Source of the DNA: CAZTVF01 sp964616985
Lineage (GTDB): Bacteria; Planctomycetota; Phycisphaerae; SM23-33
Direction: 5' to 3'
Length of the DNA: 16,511 nt
NCBI GenBank assembly: GCA_964616985.1
Contig: CAZTVF010000118.1
Location: 1 to 16,511, forward strand
Shown: piece after piece, positions 7,214 to 13,462 of the stretch
Numbering within the stretch: position 1 is the first letter of the stretch
Layout of the letters: each line of letters starts with the position of its first letter
The notes under the pieces: model-generated
Databases searched by the model: none
What the model was told of the DNA's origin: nothing
What the model saw: only the letters and a program-made list of their open reading frames with translations
Made by a program: the position numbers and the translations under genes

Positions 7214-7576
7214 TTACTTCAGCGAATCCAGGGCTTCCTGCCGATTCTGGCAGATACTGAAGATCTCATTGAGCCGCGTGATGACGAACACCTCGAAGAT
7301 CGCCGGCTGGATGTTGCACAGCCGCAGCTGGCCGTTCTTCTCGCGCACCCGCTTGTGCAGCGTGATCAGCATGCCCAGCGCACTGGAGGACATGTGGGCC
7401 ACGTTGGCGAAATCGAGCGTCAGCTTGGGGCTCGCCGCCTGCGCCACCAGCGTGTTGAGCTGCTCGCCGATCTCGCCGATGCTCACTTCGTCCAGGATGC
7501 GGCGGTCGGTCAGCTCGACGATCGTCGCGTCGCCAACTGACGAAAGCCGAAGCCGAGGGGTCTTCTCGCGTGTCAC
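7214..7576 (-). CDS. STAS-domain anti-sigma factor antagonist (first of two)
   Basis: This 120-aa STAS protein starts with GTG at 7576, preceded by a strong AAGGAGA ribosome site 7 bp away. An in-frame ATG far upstream (7699) would run through the large hairpin at 7626-7682 and add a non-STAS tail, so it is rejected. The core LTLDFANVAHMSSSALGMLITLHKRV (about 52-77) contains the phosphoacceptor region, and Ser64 matches the SpoIIAA serine. LRLCNIQPAIFEVFVITRLNEIF follows as in typical antagonists. It is the first gene of a tight STAS-HATPase-STAS operon. It differs clearly from the second STAS protein, so the two may be phosphorylated or recognised differently. Confidence 0.9.
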   Translation of the reverse strand: MTREKTPRLRLSSVGDATIVELTDRRILDEVSIGEIGEQLNTLVAQAASPKLTLDFANVAHMSSSALGMLITLHKRVREKNGQLRLCNIQPAIFEVFVITRLNEIFSICQNRQEALDSLK

Positions 7577-7582
7577 CGGAAA

Positions 7583-7589
7583 TCTCCTT
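7583..7589 (-). promoter_or_regulatory. Ribosome binding site fixing the GTG start of the first STAS gene
   Basis: On the minus strand the sequence reads aaggaga, 7 bp before GTG at 7576. It is the best Shine-Dalgarno match in this cluster and decides the start codon. A short A/T-rich run (about 7588-7610) lies just before it and could be part of an own promoter, but I cannot place hexamers with confidence. Confidence 0.7.
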
Positions 7590-7625
7590 CGCACAAATAA
7601 AGAAAGCGTACGTCTTATCGGGTGA

Positions 7626-7682
7626 CGGCCTTCCCAGGCCGCCGCCAACAGTCCTGCCAAAGGCAGCGGCCTGGGAAGGCCG
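7626..7682. repeat. 17-bp perfect inverted repeat between kinase and STAS operon (family D)
   Basis: CGGCCTTCCCAGGCCGC (7626-7642) is matched perfectly by its inverse at 7666-7682, with a 23-nt loop that can pair a little more inside. It begins about 24 bp after the kinase stop codon, in the direction of kinase transcription. It may end the kinase mRNA or lower read-through into the STAS operon. It lacks a T-tract and looks like another dispersed palindrome of this genome. Confidence 0.7.
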
Positions 7683-7705
7683 CCACCCCGCGTAGACAAA
7701 TGAGT

Positions 7706-8914
7706 CTAGTGCACCAGCATCTGCACAATATTGATCAGGATGCTCACCGCCAGGGCGGCGCCGAGTATGAAAATAAGATAGTTATAGTTCGAGGACGGGG
7801 CGGCCGCCGGCGGGGCTTCCGCAGGCGCCTCGCTGGCGCCTTGGGCCAGACCCGAGAGCACCTCGGCGCCGATCTGCTTGCGGGCCTGCAGCGGCGCCTC
7901 GCCCGCGGCGATGGCCTCCAAGTCCAGCAGCAGGTCCGCCGTCGATGCGTAGCGGCGGTGGCGGTCCTTGGCCATCATCACCTCCACCACCTCGCCGATG
8001 CCGGCCGACAAGTTGGTGTTGATGTGGTCGGGGGGCACCAGCGACTCCTTGAGGTGCTTGTGCATGACGGCCACCGGCGTGGGGGCCTCGAAGGGCACGC
8101 GCCCGGTCAGCACGTGATAGAGGGTGGCGCCCAGGGAGTAGATGTCGGCCCGGAAGTCGATGTCCACCTCGCCGCGGATCTGCTCGGGGCTGATGTAGTA
8201 CGGCGTGCCGAAGGCCCGCCCGGCCTCGGCCTGGGCGGCCTCCACGTCGGCAGTCGAACGGGCCAGGCCCATGTCGGCCAGCTTGGCCGTGCCGTCCTTG
8301 GAGATCATGATGTTCTTGGGCTTCACGTCGCGGTGGATGAAGCCCGCCTCGTGCGCGTGCTTCAGCGCCCGGGCGATCTGGATGATCACCCGCAGGGCGT
8401 CCTTCTCGCTGAAGACCTTGTTGCCCTGCAGCTCGTCGTAGAGCGTGTGGCCCTCGACGTATTCCATGACGAAGTAATACAGCCCGCCGGCCTCGCCCAC
8501 GTCGTACGCCTGCACGATGTTGGGGTGGTTAAGCTTGGCCGCGGCCTTGCCTTCCTTGTAGAACAGGTTGACGTACTCGGTGTTCTCCGAAAGCTTGCGG
8601 GTGAGCACCTTGATCGCCACCGGCCGGTCGAGGCGGAGATGGATGGCCTTGTACACCGTCGCCATGGCGCCGGCGCCCAGCTTGGAGACGATGCGGTAGC
8701 CGGGGATCTGCCGCGCCTGCGATTCCTGGATCTGCTTCTTGACCCGCTCGATCTGGGCGCGCGTGACGATTTCGTTCTTGATCAGGATTTCGGCGAGGGT
8801 CTGCCCGCTGTCGGTGAGAGACTGGCGGGCCTTCTCGATTTCCTCATGCGTGGCCAACTGGCGGTCTACCACCACGCGGGCCAACTCCGTATCCATCGAA
8901 CTCTTTTCTGCCAT
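7706..8914 (-). CDS. Membrane-anchored Hanks-type Ser/Thr protein kinase
   Basis: This is a 402-aa kinase. Residues 1-65 form a helical region (VVDRQLATHEEIEKARQSL, LAEILIKNEIVTRAQIERVKKQ) resembling the N-terminal domain of GspE/PilB-type proteins. The kinase domain runs from about 73 to 330: glycine loop GAGAMATV (80-87), Lys102 in AIKVL, Glu121 of helix C, catalytic HRDVKPKN (194-201), Mg-binding DMG (214-216, replacing DFG), and GTPYYISPEQ (236-245, APE variant). All catalytic residues are present. After a Pro/Ala linker, one C-terminal transmembrane segment (about 379-398) ends the protein, with almost nothing beyond it, so the kinase faces the cytoplasm and has no external sensor. The ATG at 8914 is chosen; ATG seven codons in is possible. 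It sits upstream of the partner-switching operon, suggesting joint signalling. Confidence 0.95.
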   Translation of the reverse strand: MAEKSSMDTELARVVVDRQLATHEEIEKARQSLTDSGQTLAEILIKNEIVTRAQIERVKKQIQESQARQIPGYRIVSKLGAGAMATVYKAIHLRLDRPVAIKVLTRKLSENTEYVNLFYKEGKAAAKLNHPNIVQAYDVGEAGGLYYFVMEYVEGHTLYDELQGNKVFSEKDALRVIIQIARALKHAHEAGFIHRDVKPKNIMISKDGTAKLADMGLARSTADVEAAQAEAGRAFGTPYYISPEQIRGEVDIDFRADIYSLGATLYHVLTGRVPFEAPTPVAVMHKHLKESLVPPDHINTNLSAGIGEVVEVMMAKDRHRRYASTADLLLDLEAIAAGEAPLQARKQIGAEVLSGLAQGASEAPAEAPPAAAPSSNYNYLIFILGAALAVSILINIVQMLVH

Positions 8915-8945
8915 CGCTCGCGCCTTCGGAGATATCTATGGGGCT

Positions 8946-8969
8946 CCCGCCCTTGCGGCAACGGGCGGG
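8946..8969 (-). promoter_or_regulatory. GC hairpin in the kinase 5' leader
   Basis: The stem cccgcccttgc (8946-8956) pairs with gcaa-c-gggcggg (8958-8969), with one bulged C. It lies 32 bp before the kinase start codon and just downstream of the promoter candidate, so it would be in the mRNA leader. It could influence translation or mRNA stability. No known riboswitch is recognised. Confidence 0.45.
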
Positions 8970-8978
8970 GGCTGACTG

Positions 8979-9007
8979 ACAATATACGCCTACTCGTTAT
9001 GCGTCAA
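8979..9007 (-). promoter_or_regulatory. Promoter candidate for the Ser/Thr kinase gene
   Basis: On the minus strand TTGACG (9007-9002) is followed after 17 bp by TATTGT (8984-8979). TATATT, two bases earlier, is a better -10 but with 15-bp spacing. The site lies 65-95 bp before the kinase start, in a locally A/T-rich spot. Confidence 0.45.
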
Positions 9008-9021
9008 GAAAATATGGTCTT

Positions 9022-9063
9022 GTGGCACGGGCGTCTCGCCCGTGAGCCTGCCCGCCGGCAGGC
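9022..9063. repeat. Family A palindrome followed by a second short palindrome
   Basis: CACGGGC-gtctc-GCCCGTG with the gtgg prefix (9022-9044) is the same core as at 1283-1305. It is followed at once by gcctgcc-cgcc-ggcaggc (9046-9063), a 7-bp stem. They lie between the divergent ends of the kinase promoter region and the radical SAM gene stop. Confidence 0.7.
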
Positions 9064-9096
9064 AAGTCCGCCGTCACGCGCCGGCGCTGCGGTCGA

Positions 9097-10098
9097 TCAC
9101 TCAGCCGCGTACAGCCACGCAGGGCCCAACTCGTCATTATACCGGTCCCGACGCGACCAGAACCGGCGGATGTCCCAGCACAGGTGACACTTACCAGCAT
9201 AGCCATCCCGGGGGACGAATCCCACCCCCGCCGCCTCGGCTAGCAGCCCCCGCGGGCCGCAGCGGGACAGCGTACCCACAATCGGGCGCCCGGCGTGGTC
9301 ATCGTTCAGCCGCCGCCATATCTCGCCGATTCCCTCGCGGCCGCACTGCCCCAGGACGATGCCCGCGCAGGTGCCGGGCATCACCAGGCCGTCGGGGTCA
9401 ACGTGCACGTGCCGCCCGCGCAGCAGCGCGTCGGTACATGAAGTATCGGCCAGCGCATCGACCGGCTTGACTGGCAACAAACCCGACAGCGTCCCGGCCG
9501 CCCTGCCGTTGAGCCGCTCGCGGCCGAAGGCGACATAGCGGGCGAACAGCTCCGCCCGCTGGTGGGCGGGCAGATCGGCCGTATCGCAGCCGCTGTCCAG
9601 CCAGTCGCGCCAGCGCACCTGTACGCGGGCGGCGCCCAGGACGTCGGCCGCAACCGCCGCGGCCCGGCGACAGTTGGCCAGCGGCACGAACTGCTGGTGA
9701 TACGGGTCGGCCGAGATGGCGAGCGTTTCCATGCCGGCCTCGTCGAGGGCGCGGCAGTAGTCGGCGACGATCGCGTCGTCGGTGGCCCAGAAGGCGTTGG
9801 TCTCGACCTTCTGCAGCGGCCCAAGGCCCTGGCGGCGGGCGGCGCGGCAGATCTCGATCAGCCGCGGCCAGTCGAGGAAGGGCTCGCCGCCGGAGAGGTG
9901 AATCCGGCAGCCATGGGGGCTGGCCGCGACGAGCCCCTCCCAAACGGCCAGCGCGGCGTCGACGGGCATCGCGCCGCCGCGATCGGGCCCGCAGGCGAGA
10001 TAGCACGACGCGCACCGCGCGTTGCAGCGGTACGTGATCATCAGCCCCGCGAAGGACCAATGCTTCACGGGCATAGGTTGTGACCGACGTTGATTCAT
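9097..10098 (-). CDS. Radical SAM protein with cysteine-rich C-terminal region
   Basis: This 333-aa protein has the radical SAM CX3CX2C motif as CNARCASC (Cys25, 29, 32), which binds the 4Fe-4S cluster that cleaves S-adenosylmethionine. SGGEPFLDW (about 69-77) forms the SAM-binding strand. The C-terminal third carries further cysteines in SCTDALL, PGTCAGI, GQCGREG, SRCGPRG and KCHLCWD (about 221-308), resembling a SPASM or twitch domain with auxiliary clusters, as in peptide- or protein-modifying enzymes. The segment HVDPDGLVMPGTC matches the usual start of such domains. The reaction is unknown. The ATG at 10098 has GAGG 10 bp upstream; ATG 10074 (MPVKHWSF) is possible but lacks a ribosome site. 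It stands alone, with a repeat element beginning about 12 bp upstream of its start, and no small precursor peptide gene is evident nearby. Confidence 0.9.
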   Translation of the reverse strand: MNQRRSQPMPVKHWSFAGLMITYRCNARCASCYLACGPDRGGAMPVDAALAVWEGLVAASPHGCRIHLSGGEPFLDWPRLIEICRAARRQGLGPLQKVETNAFWATDDAIVADYCRALDEAGMETLAISADPYHQQFVPLANCRRAAAVAADVLGAARVQVRWRDWLDSGCDTADLPAHQRAELFARYVAFGRERLNGRAAGTLSGLLPVKPVDALADTSCTDALLRGRHVHVDPDGLVMPGTCAGIVLGQCGREGIGEIWRRLNDDHAGRPIVGTLSRCGPRGLLAEAAGVGFVPRDGYAGKCHLCWDIRRFWSRRDRYNDELGPAWLYAAE

Positions 10099-10110
10099 AG
10101 AAAAGTAGCC

Positions 10111-10495
10111 TCTAGCCGGTTGCCGTTTTGGGTGCCATGCCGAAGCGTCGTGCTGTTACGACGCGCCGGCATGCCTACGCCGCGGCAGCAGCCAACGGCC
10201 GCCCGTAGCGTTCACGTCGCCGGCCCTGGCCAGCGGCGGCTGTCGCTCGCTTTTTGGCAGCAACGCCGCCTGGTAGTCCTTCACGCTTGATTCCCGGAGT
10301 AAGGCCTTGGCGGCGGCTTGCCGTTCGGCGCTGTAGAAGCCCGGGGCCCCACCCACATCTGACAGCGCCGAACGGCAAGCCGCTCCCAGACGCACTCACA
10401 TATTCGATTGTAATGGGCTACCGGCTGCCGGCTACTGCCTCACCCGAGCATGCCGGCGCGGGTACGCTTCGGCATGGCACCCAACCGGCTACAGG
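10111..10495. mobile_element. Composite palindromic element filling the radical SAM / GGCT intergenic region
   Basis: The two ends are inverted copies of one motif. The left end is tagccggtt, a few bases, gggtgccatgccg (10114-10142). The right end is cggcatggcacccaaccggcta (10470-10491), read inversely. Each end folds: the left into catgccg/cggcatg plus gcgtcgt/acgacgc (10136-10173), the right into catgccg/cggcatg (10449-10476). The interior holds a further 22-bp perfect inverted repeat. No transposase is encoded, so it would be a non-autonomous or REPIN-like element. A short minus-strand open frame (10156-10395, ending in KDYQAALLPK-type sequence) overlaps the hairpins, and I do not support it as a gene. 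Confidence 0.5.
10313..10383. repeat. 22-bp perfect inverted repeat with 27-nt loop
   Basis: Bases 10313-10334 are the exact inverse complement of 10362-10383. The loop between them contains cccggggcccc. It is one of the strongest hairpins in the window and lies inside the composite intergenic element, in no convincing reading frame. It could be a terminator or the core of a mobile element. Confidence 0.8.
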
Positions 10496-10536
10496 CTACC
10501 GGCCACTGGCTACTGTTTACCGTCGTCGCATACCTT

Positions 10537-10565
10537 TTGCCAGACCCGATGGGAAACGATACAAT
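10537..10565 (+). promoter_or_regulatory. Sigma-70-like promoter giving a leaderless start for the GGCT fusion gene
   Basis: TTGCCA (10537-10542) and TACAAT (10560-10565) each match the consensus at 5 of 6 bases and are 17 bp apart. The -10 box ends 6 bp before the A of the ATG at 10572, the usual distance to a transcription start. The mRNA would therefore begin at or within a base or two of the start codon, which agrees with the absence of a Shine-Dalgarno sequence. Confidence 0.6.
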
Positions 10566-10571
10566 CCGCCG

Positions 10572-12539
10572 ATGCCCCAACAGAAACCATTCAACCTGTT
10601 CATGTACGGGACGCTGATGAACCCCTCGGTGTTCCGCGCGGTCCTGGGGCGGCGAATGGTGTTCTCGCCCGGCGACGCCGACGGCGTCGAAGCGTTTCAC
10701 GTCCGCGACGCCGTCCTCGACGGCTGGAAGAAGATCAGCCCCGACCACACCTACTTGTACGCCGTGCCCGACACGTTCGGCCGCATCCGCGGCTACGTCG
10801 TGGGGCCCCTGCCGCCGGAGTGCATGAAGTCGCTGCTGCGGTACGAAGGCCGCAACTACAGCCGCCGCACCGTGGCCGTGCAGACGAAGGAGGGCATGCA
10901 GAAGGCGGTGCTGTTCGTGGCCAACGTCAAGCAGCTGGAGCACGCGTTCGGCTACGAGTTCCACGACCCGTTCAAGCAGGAGGTGCTGCTGCGCGGCAAG
11001 ATCGAGGCGGCCCTGCTGGAGGCGCAGCGCGAGCAGCTCAACACCGACAGCGACGACAGCATCACCCGCCGGGCCATCGGCGAGCTTCACGGCGACACGA
11101 TCCGCGACCTGATCCGCACGCACTTCGACGCCGGCGGCGTCAGCGACTACGCGATCCGCCATTCGATCAAGGACGCGCCGCTGCGCAACTTCGACCGCGT
11201 CCGCAACGATCCCGAGGCCATCGCCCTGGCGCCCAACTACCTCTCGATGGTCGTGCGCCAGGTCATCTTCAACCAGTTCGAGGAGCACATCCGCCACGAC
11301 TTCCGCTACGAACTGGACCACATGAGCCAGGGCCCCAGTTTCTACGACCGCACGATCAGCGCCTTGGCCGCGTTGAGCCTGCTCAACGCCGGCGAGAAAT
11401 TCCTGCACCTGCTGGTGGGCGACTGCCTGACCGACCTGAAGTTCCCGCAGAACCACCTGATCGATTTCGTGAAGTGGGCCATCGTCGCCGCCGACGCCAT
11501 CTACAGTCCCAAGATGGTCAAGCGCCGCCTGATGGAGATCCGAACGCACATGGCCCCCGGCGAGATCCCGCTGGGCACCGAGCTGGAGTTCAGCAACATC
11601 GGCCACGGCGTCATCCGCGACCCCGAGGGCAAGCAGGCCCGCGACCTGAAGTACGACGGCCTGCTGTACTTCTCGGACTTCGCGCTGGACATCCTGACGT
11701 GGCGGCTGGGCGGGCACATCGACGACCACCGCGACAAGGCCTCCACGCGGCAGCGTCGCGGGTTTTTCGAGATCGCCCTGGGCAACCTGTCGATCGGCGA
11801 GAACATCTCCAAGCCCATCACCAACGACCCGTGGGTGCTCAACCAGATCATCCACGAGGCGCGGAAGTTCTACGACATCGCCCCCCACAGCATGCACATC
11901 TCGATGCAGCTTCGCAGCGGGCACCGGCAGATGCCCGACCGCACGCTGCCCCTGGGCGTGCTCAAGTGCCTCTTCGCCCTCGGCGGCGACGCGAAGATCG
12001 ACGACACCGGCCGCCTGCGGATCGGGCGGCTCGTCGGCGAAGAGATCATCGGCCAGGACCCCAACCCGCACATGCTGTTCTCGGACATCCGCAAGCGCTA
12101 CAGCCGCAACGAGGAGTCGCAGGGTGTCAGCCGCCGCCCCACCGGCCGATACGTGCAGCAGTTCCGCTTCCTGCGGCTGTCGCCCGACATCAACTACGAG
12201 CCGGTGATCATGGGGCTCAAGGGCATCCAGCTGGCGCTGTCGCCGGGGAATTTCCTGACCTCCTCGCAGTGGGAGAAGAGCCCCAAGCACCGCCGCCTGT
12301 ACGAGGACCTGATGGCCTGGGGCATCGCGCCCACGCCGATCCCCCGCGAGGAGATCGAGTCGTTCCTGGCCCACGTGCAGGACGGCCTGATGACCGAGCA
12401 CCGCCACAAGCCCGCGCACAATCCCGCCTACATCGCCTGGGCCGTCAACCATCTGCGGCAGATGCTGGGCACGTTCAACTCAATGGCCGCCCAGCGGAAG
12501 AAGGGTTCCTGTCGCCCCGAAGGGGCGATTGGCACTTAG
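10572..12539 (+). CDS. Gamma-glutamylcyclotransferase (AIG2-like) domain fused to an amidoligase-like domain
   Basis: This is a 655-aa protein. Residues 7-115 form an AIG2/GGCT-like cyclotransferase domain: LFMYGTLM (9-16) is the substrate loop and LLRYEGRNYSRR (88-99) carries the expected catalytic Glu92. Such domains release 5-oxoproline or cleave gamma-glutamyl amine bonds. Residues about 150-325 are helical and unrecognised. Residues about 330-580 resemble carboxylate-amine/amidoligase enzymes of the glutamate-cysteine ligase fold: PLGTELEFSN (333-342), FEIALGNLS, the His-rich PHSMHISMQL (438-447), and RYVQQFRFLRL as the late Arg motif. These would form amide bonds with ATP. The second assignment is inference from motifs. 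The ATG at 10572 is chosen because the GGCT motif begins right after it; the frame is open further upstream through repeat sequence. The last ~10 residues (GSCRPEGAIGT) are encoded by a palindromic repeat. Confidence 0.8.
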   Translation: MPQQKPFNLFMYGTLMNPSVFRAVLGRRMVFSPGDADGVEAFHVRDAVLDGWKKISPDHTYLYAVPDTFGRIRGYVVGPLPPECMKSLLRYEGRNYSRRTVAVQTKEGMQKAVLFVANVKQLEHAFGYEFHDPFKQEVLLRGKIEAALLEAQREQLNTDSDDSITRRAIGELHGDTIRDLIRTHFDAGGVSDYAIRHSIKDAPLRNFDRVRNDPEAIALAPNYLSMVVRQVIFNQFEEHIRHDFRYELDHMSQGPSFYDRTISALAALSLLNAGEKFLHLLVGDCLTDLKFPQNHLIDFVKWAIVAADAIYSPKMVKRRLMEIRTHMAPGEIPLGTELEFSNIGHGVIRDPEGKQARDLKYDGLLYFSDFALDILTWRLGGHIDDHRDKASTRQRRGFFEIALGNLSIGENISKPITNDPWVLNQIIHEARKFYDIAPHSMHISMQLRSGHRQMPDRTLPLGVLKCLFALGGDAKIDDTGRLRIGRLVGEEIIGQDPNPHMLFSDIRKRYSRNEESQGVSRRPTGRYVQQFRFLRLSPDINYEPVIMGLKGIQLALSPGNFLTSSQWEKSPKHRRLYEDLMAWGIAPTPIPREEIESFLAHVQDGLMTEHRHKPAHNPAYIAWAVNHLRQMLGTFNSMAAQRKKGSCRPEGAIGT

Positions 12540-12567
12540 CCGGGGGCGATCGCAGCGTAGCCCCCGG
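12512..12567. repeat. Palindromes at the stop codon of the GGCT fusion gene (family C)
   Basis: TCGCCCC-gaa-GGGGCGA (12512-12528) lies inside the last codons of the gene, and CCGGGGGC / GCCCCCGG (12540-12547 and 12560-12567, 12-nt loop) follows the TAG directly. Either hairpin could end the transcript. Neither has a T-tract. Confidence 0.65.
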
Positions 12568-12790
12568 AAACGCCTCCCCGAGAACGGCCGCCCCGAAGGG
12601 TGCGGCTGGTGCGCACATATGCATGCACTTGCATCCAGCCAAGGTCACCGGCCGCCCCGTTGGGGCGGCGATCACTGATGGCGGGCGTCCGGGGGCTGCG
12701 TCCGCGTACGGACTTGCCCCCGGCTAAGCGCCGGCTGTCCCTTCGGGACGACGCGCACGCTGCGCATCGGGGCGCAGCAATTCCGCTACG
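12568..12790. repeat. Mosaic of GC palindromes between GGCT fusion and redoxin genes (family C)
   Basis: The stretch contains an imperfect ggccgcccc-gaa-gggtgcggc hairpin (about 12587-12607), GCCGCCCC-gtt-GGGGCGGC (12651-12669), and CCGGGGGC / GCCCCCGG (12689-12696, 12716-12723) enclosing a second stem GTCCG-cgta-CGGAC (12700-12713). GTCCC-ttc-GGGAC (12737-12749) follows. The ccgggggc...gcccccgg module also occurs at 12540-12567. Open frames across it only translate the repeats. Confidence 0.7.
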
Positions 12791-12833
12791 CCCCCTTTGG
12801 CCGCGCTATCATTCGGGGAAAGGATTCCGAACC

Positions 12834-13442
12834 ATGAAGATGAAACTCACCTTGGCCGTCACCCTCATATCCGTCACCGCCCTTGCCTGGGCGGCCGGCG
12901 CGACCGACAACACCAGCAAGCCCGCCACCAAGCCCGCCGCCACCGCCCCGGCCTTCACGCTCAACGATGCCGCCGGCAAGGCCGTGAGCCTCTCGGACTT
13001 CACCGGCAAGATCGTGGTGCTGGAGTGGACGAACCCCGACTGCCCCTTCGTCCGCCGCGCGTACCGCAACGGCCTGATGATCGACACCTTTACGAAGTAC
13101 AAAGACAAGGGCATCGGCTGGGTCGCCATCAACAGCTCCGCCGACAGCGCCGCCGAGAAGAACAAGAAGTGGTCCGACGCACAGAAACTGCCCTACCCGA
13201 TCCTCGATGACCACGAAGGCAAGGTCGGCCGCCTCTACCACGCCCGCAGCACGCCCAGCGTCGTCGTCATCGATGCCGCCGGAAACATCGCCTACCGCGG
13301 CGCCGTCGACAACGGAATGAGCCCCAACGACAGCGGCGCCATCAACTACGTCGACCAGGCCCTGGCCGATCTGACCGCCAACAAGACCGTCTCCACCAAC
13401 AGCACCCCCGCCACCGGCACCCCCGTCACCTGCGGAGACTGA
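12834..13442 (+). CDS. Exported thioredoxin-fold redoxin (AhpC/TSA-like)
   Basis: This 202-aa protein has a signal peptide (MKMKLTLAVTLISVTALAWAAGA) and a Lys/Pro/Ala/Thr linker to about residue 38, then a thioredoxin-like domain: APAFTLNDAAGKAVSLSDFTGKIVVLEWTNPDCPFVRRAY (39-77). Cys70 in DCPF is the reactive cysteine, and the second CxxC cysteine is absent. STPSVVVIDAAGNIAYRGAVD supplies the cis-Pro and central strand. A lone Cys200 near the C-terminus (TPVTCGD) could be the resolving partner, as in related proteins with a late conserved Cys. A role in extracytoplasmic thiol or peroxide chemistry is likely; the substrate is unknown. The start at 12834 has AGGA 9 bp upstream and gives the signal peptide; the frame upstream is only repeat sequence. 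The gene is single and ends facing the convergent dehydrogenase. Confidence 0.9.
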   Translation: MKMKLTLAVTLISVTALAWAAGATDNTSKPATKPAATAPAFTLNDAAGKAVSLSDFTGKIVVLEWTNPDCPFVRRAYRNGLMIDTFTKYKDKGIGWVAINSSADSAAEKNKKWSDAQKLPYPILDDHEGKVGRLYHARSTPSVVVIDAAGNIAYRGAVDNGMSPNDSGAINYVDQALADLTANKTVSTNSTPATGTPVTCGD

Positions 13443-13462
13443 CCAGGAAACGAAGACAAGCC

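Noticed and set aside
7622..9187. 521-codon plus-strand open frame opposite the kinase
   Set aside because: The minus strand has a complete Hanks kinase with all catalytic motifs. The plus frame is a shadow and runs into the family A repeat.
10156..10395. 79-codon minus-strand frame in the composite element (contains GFYSAERQAAAKALL and KDYQAALLPK)
   Set aside because: The middle reads somewhat protein-like, so a decayed gene fragment is possible. It overlaps the hairpins at both ends, has no ribosome site and no family I recognise.
10440..12452. Long minus-strand open frame (670 codons) opposite the GGCT fusion gene
   Set aside because: It has no recognisable motifs and a Val/Ala/Asp/His-biased shadow composition, whereas the plus strand shows clear GGCT motifs.
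10572..12539. Pup ligase/deamidase (PafA/Dop) as an identity for the C-terminal ligase region
   Set aside because: The ELEF and His motifs recall the same broad fold, but the protein has an N-terminal GGCT domain, and no proteasome or Pup gene lies nearby.
10820..12727. 635-codon plus-strand open frame overlapping the GGCT fusion gene in another frame
   Set aside because: It is Arg/Pro/Gly-rich without structure, as expected from a shifted frame of GC-rich coding DNA, and has no ribosome site.
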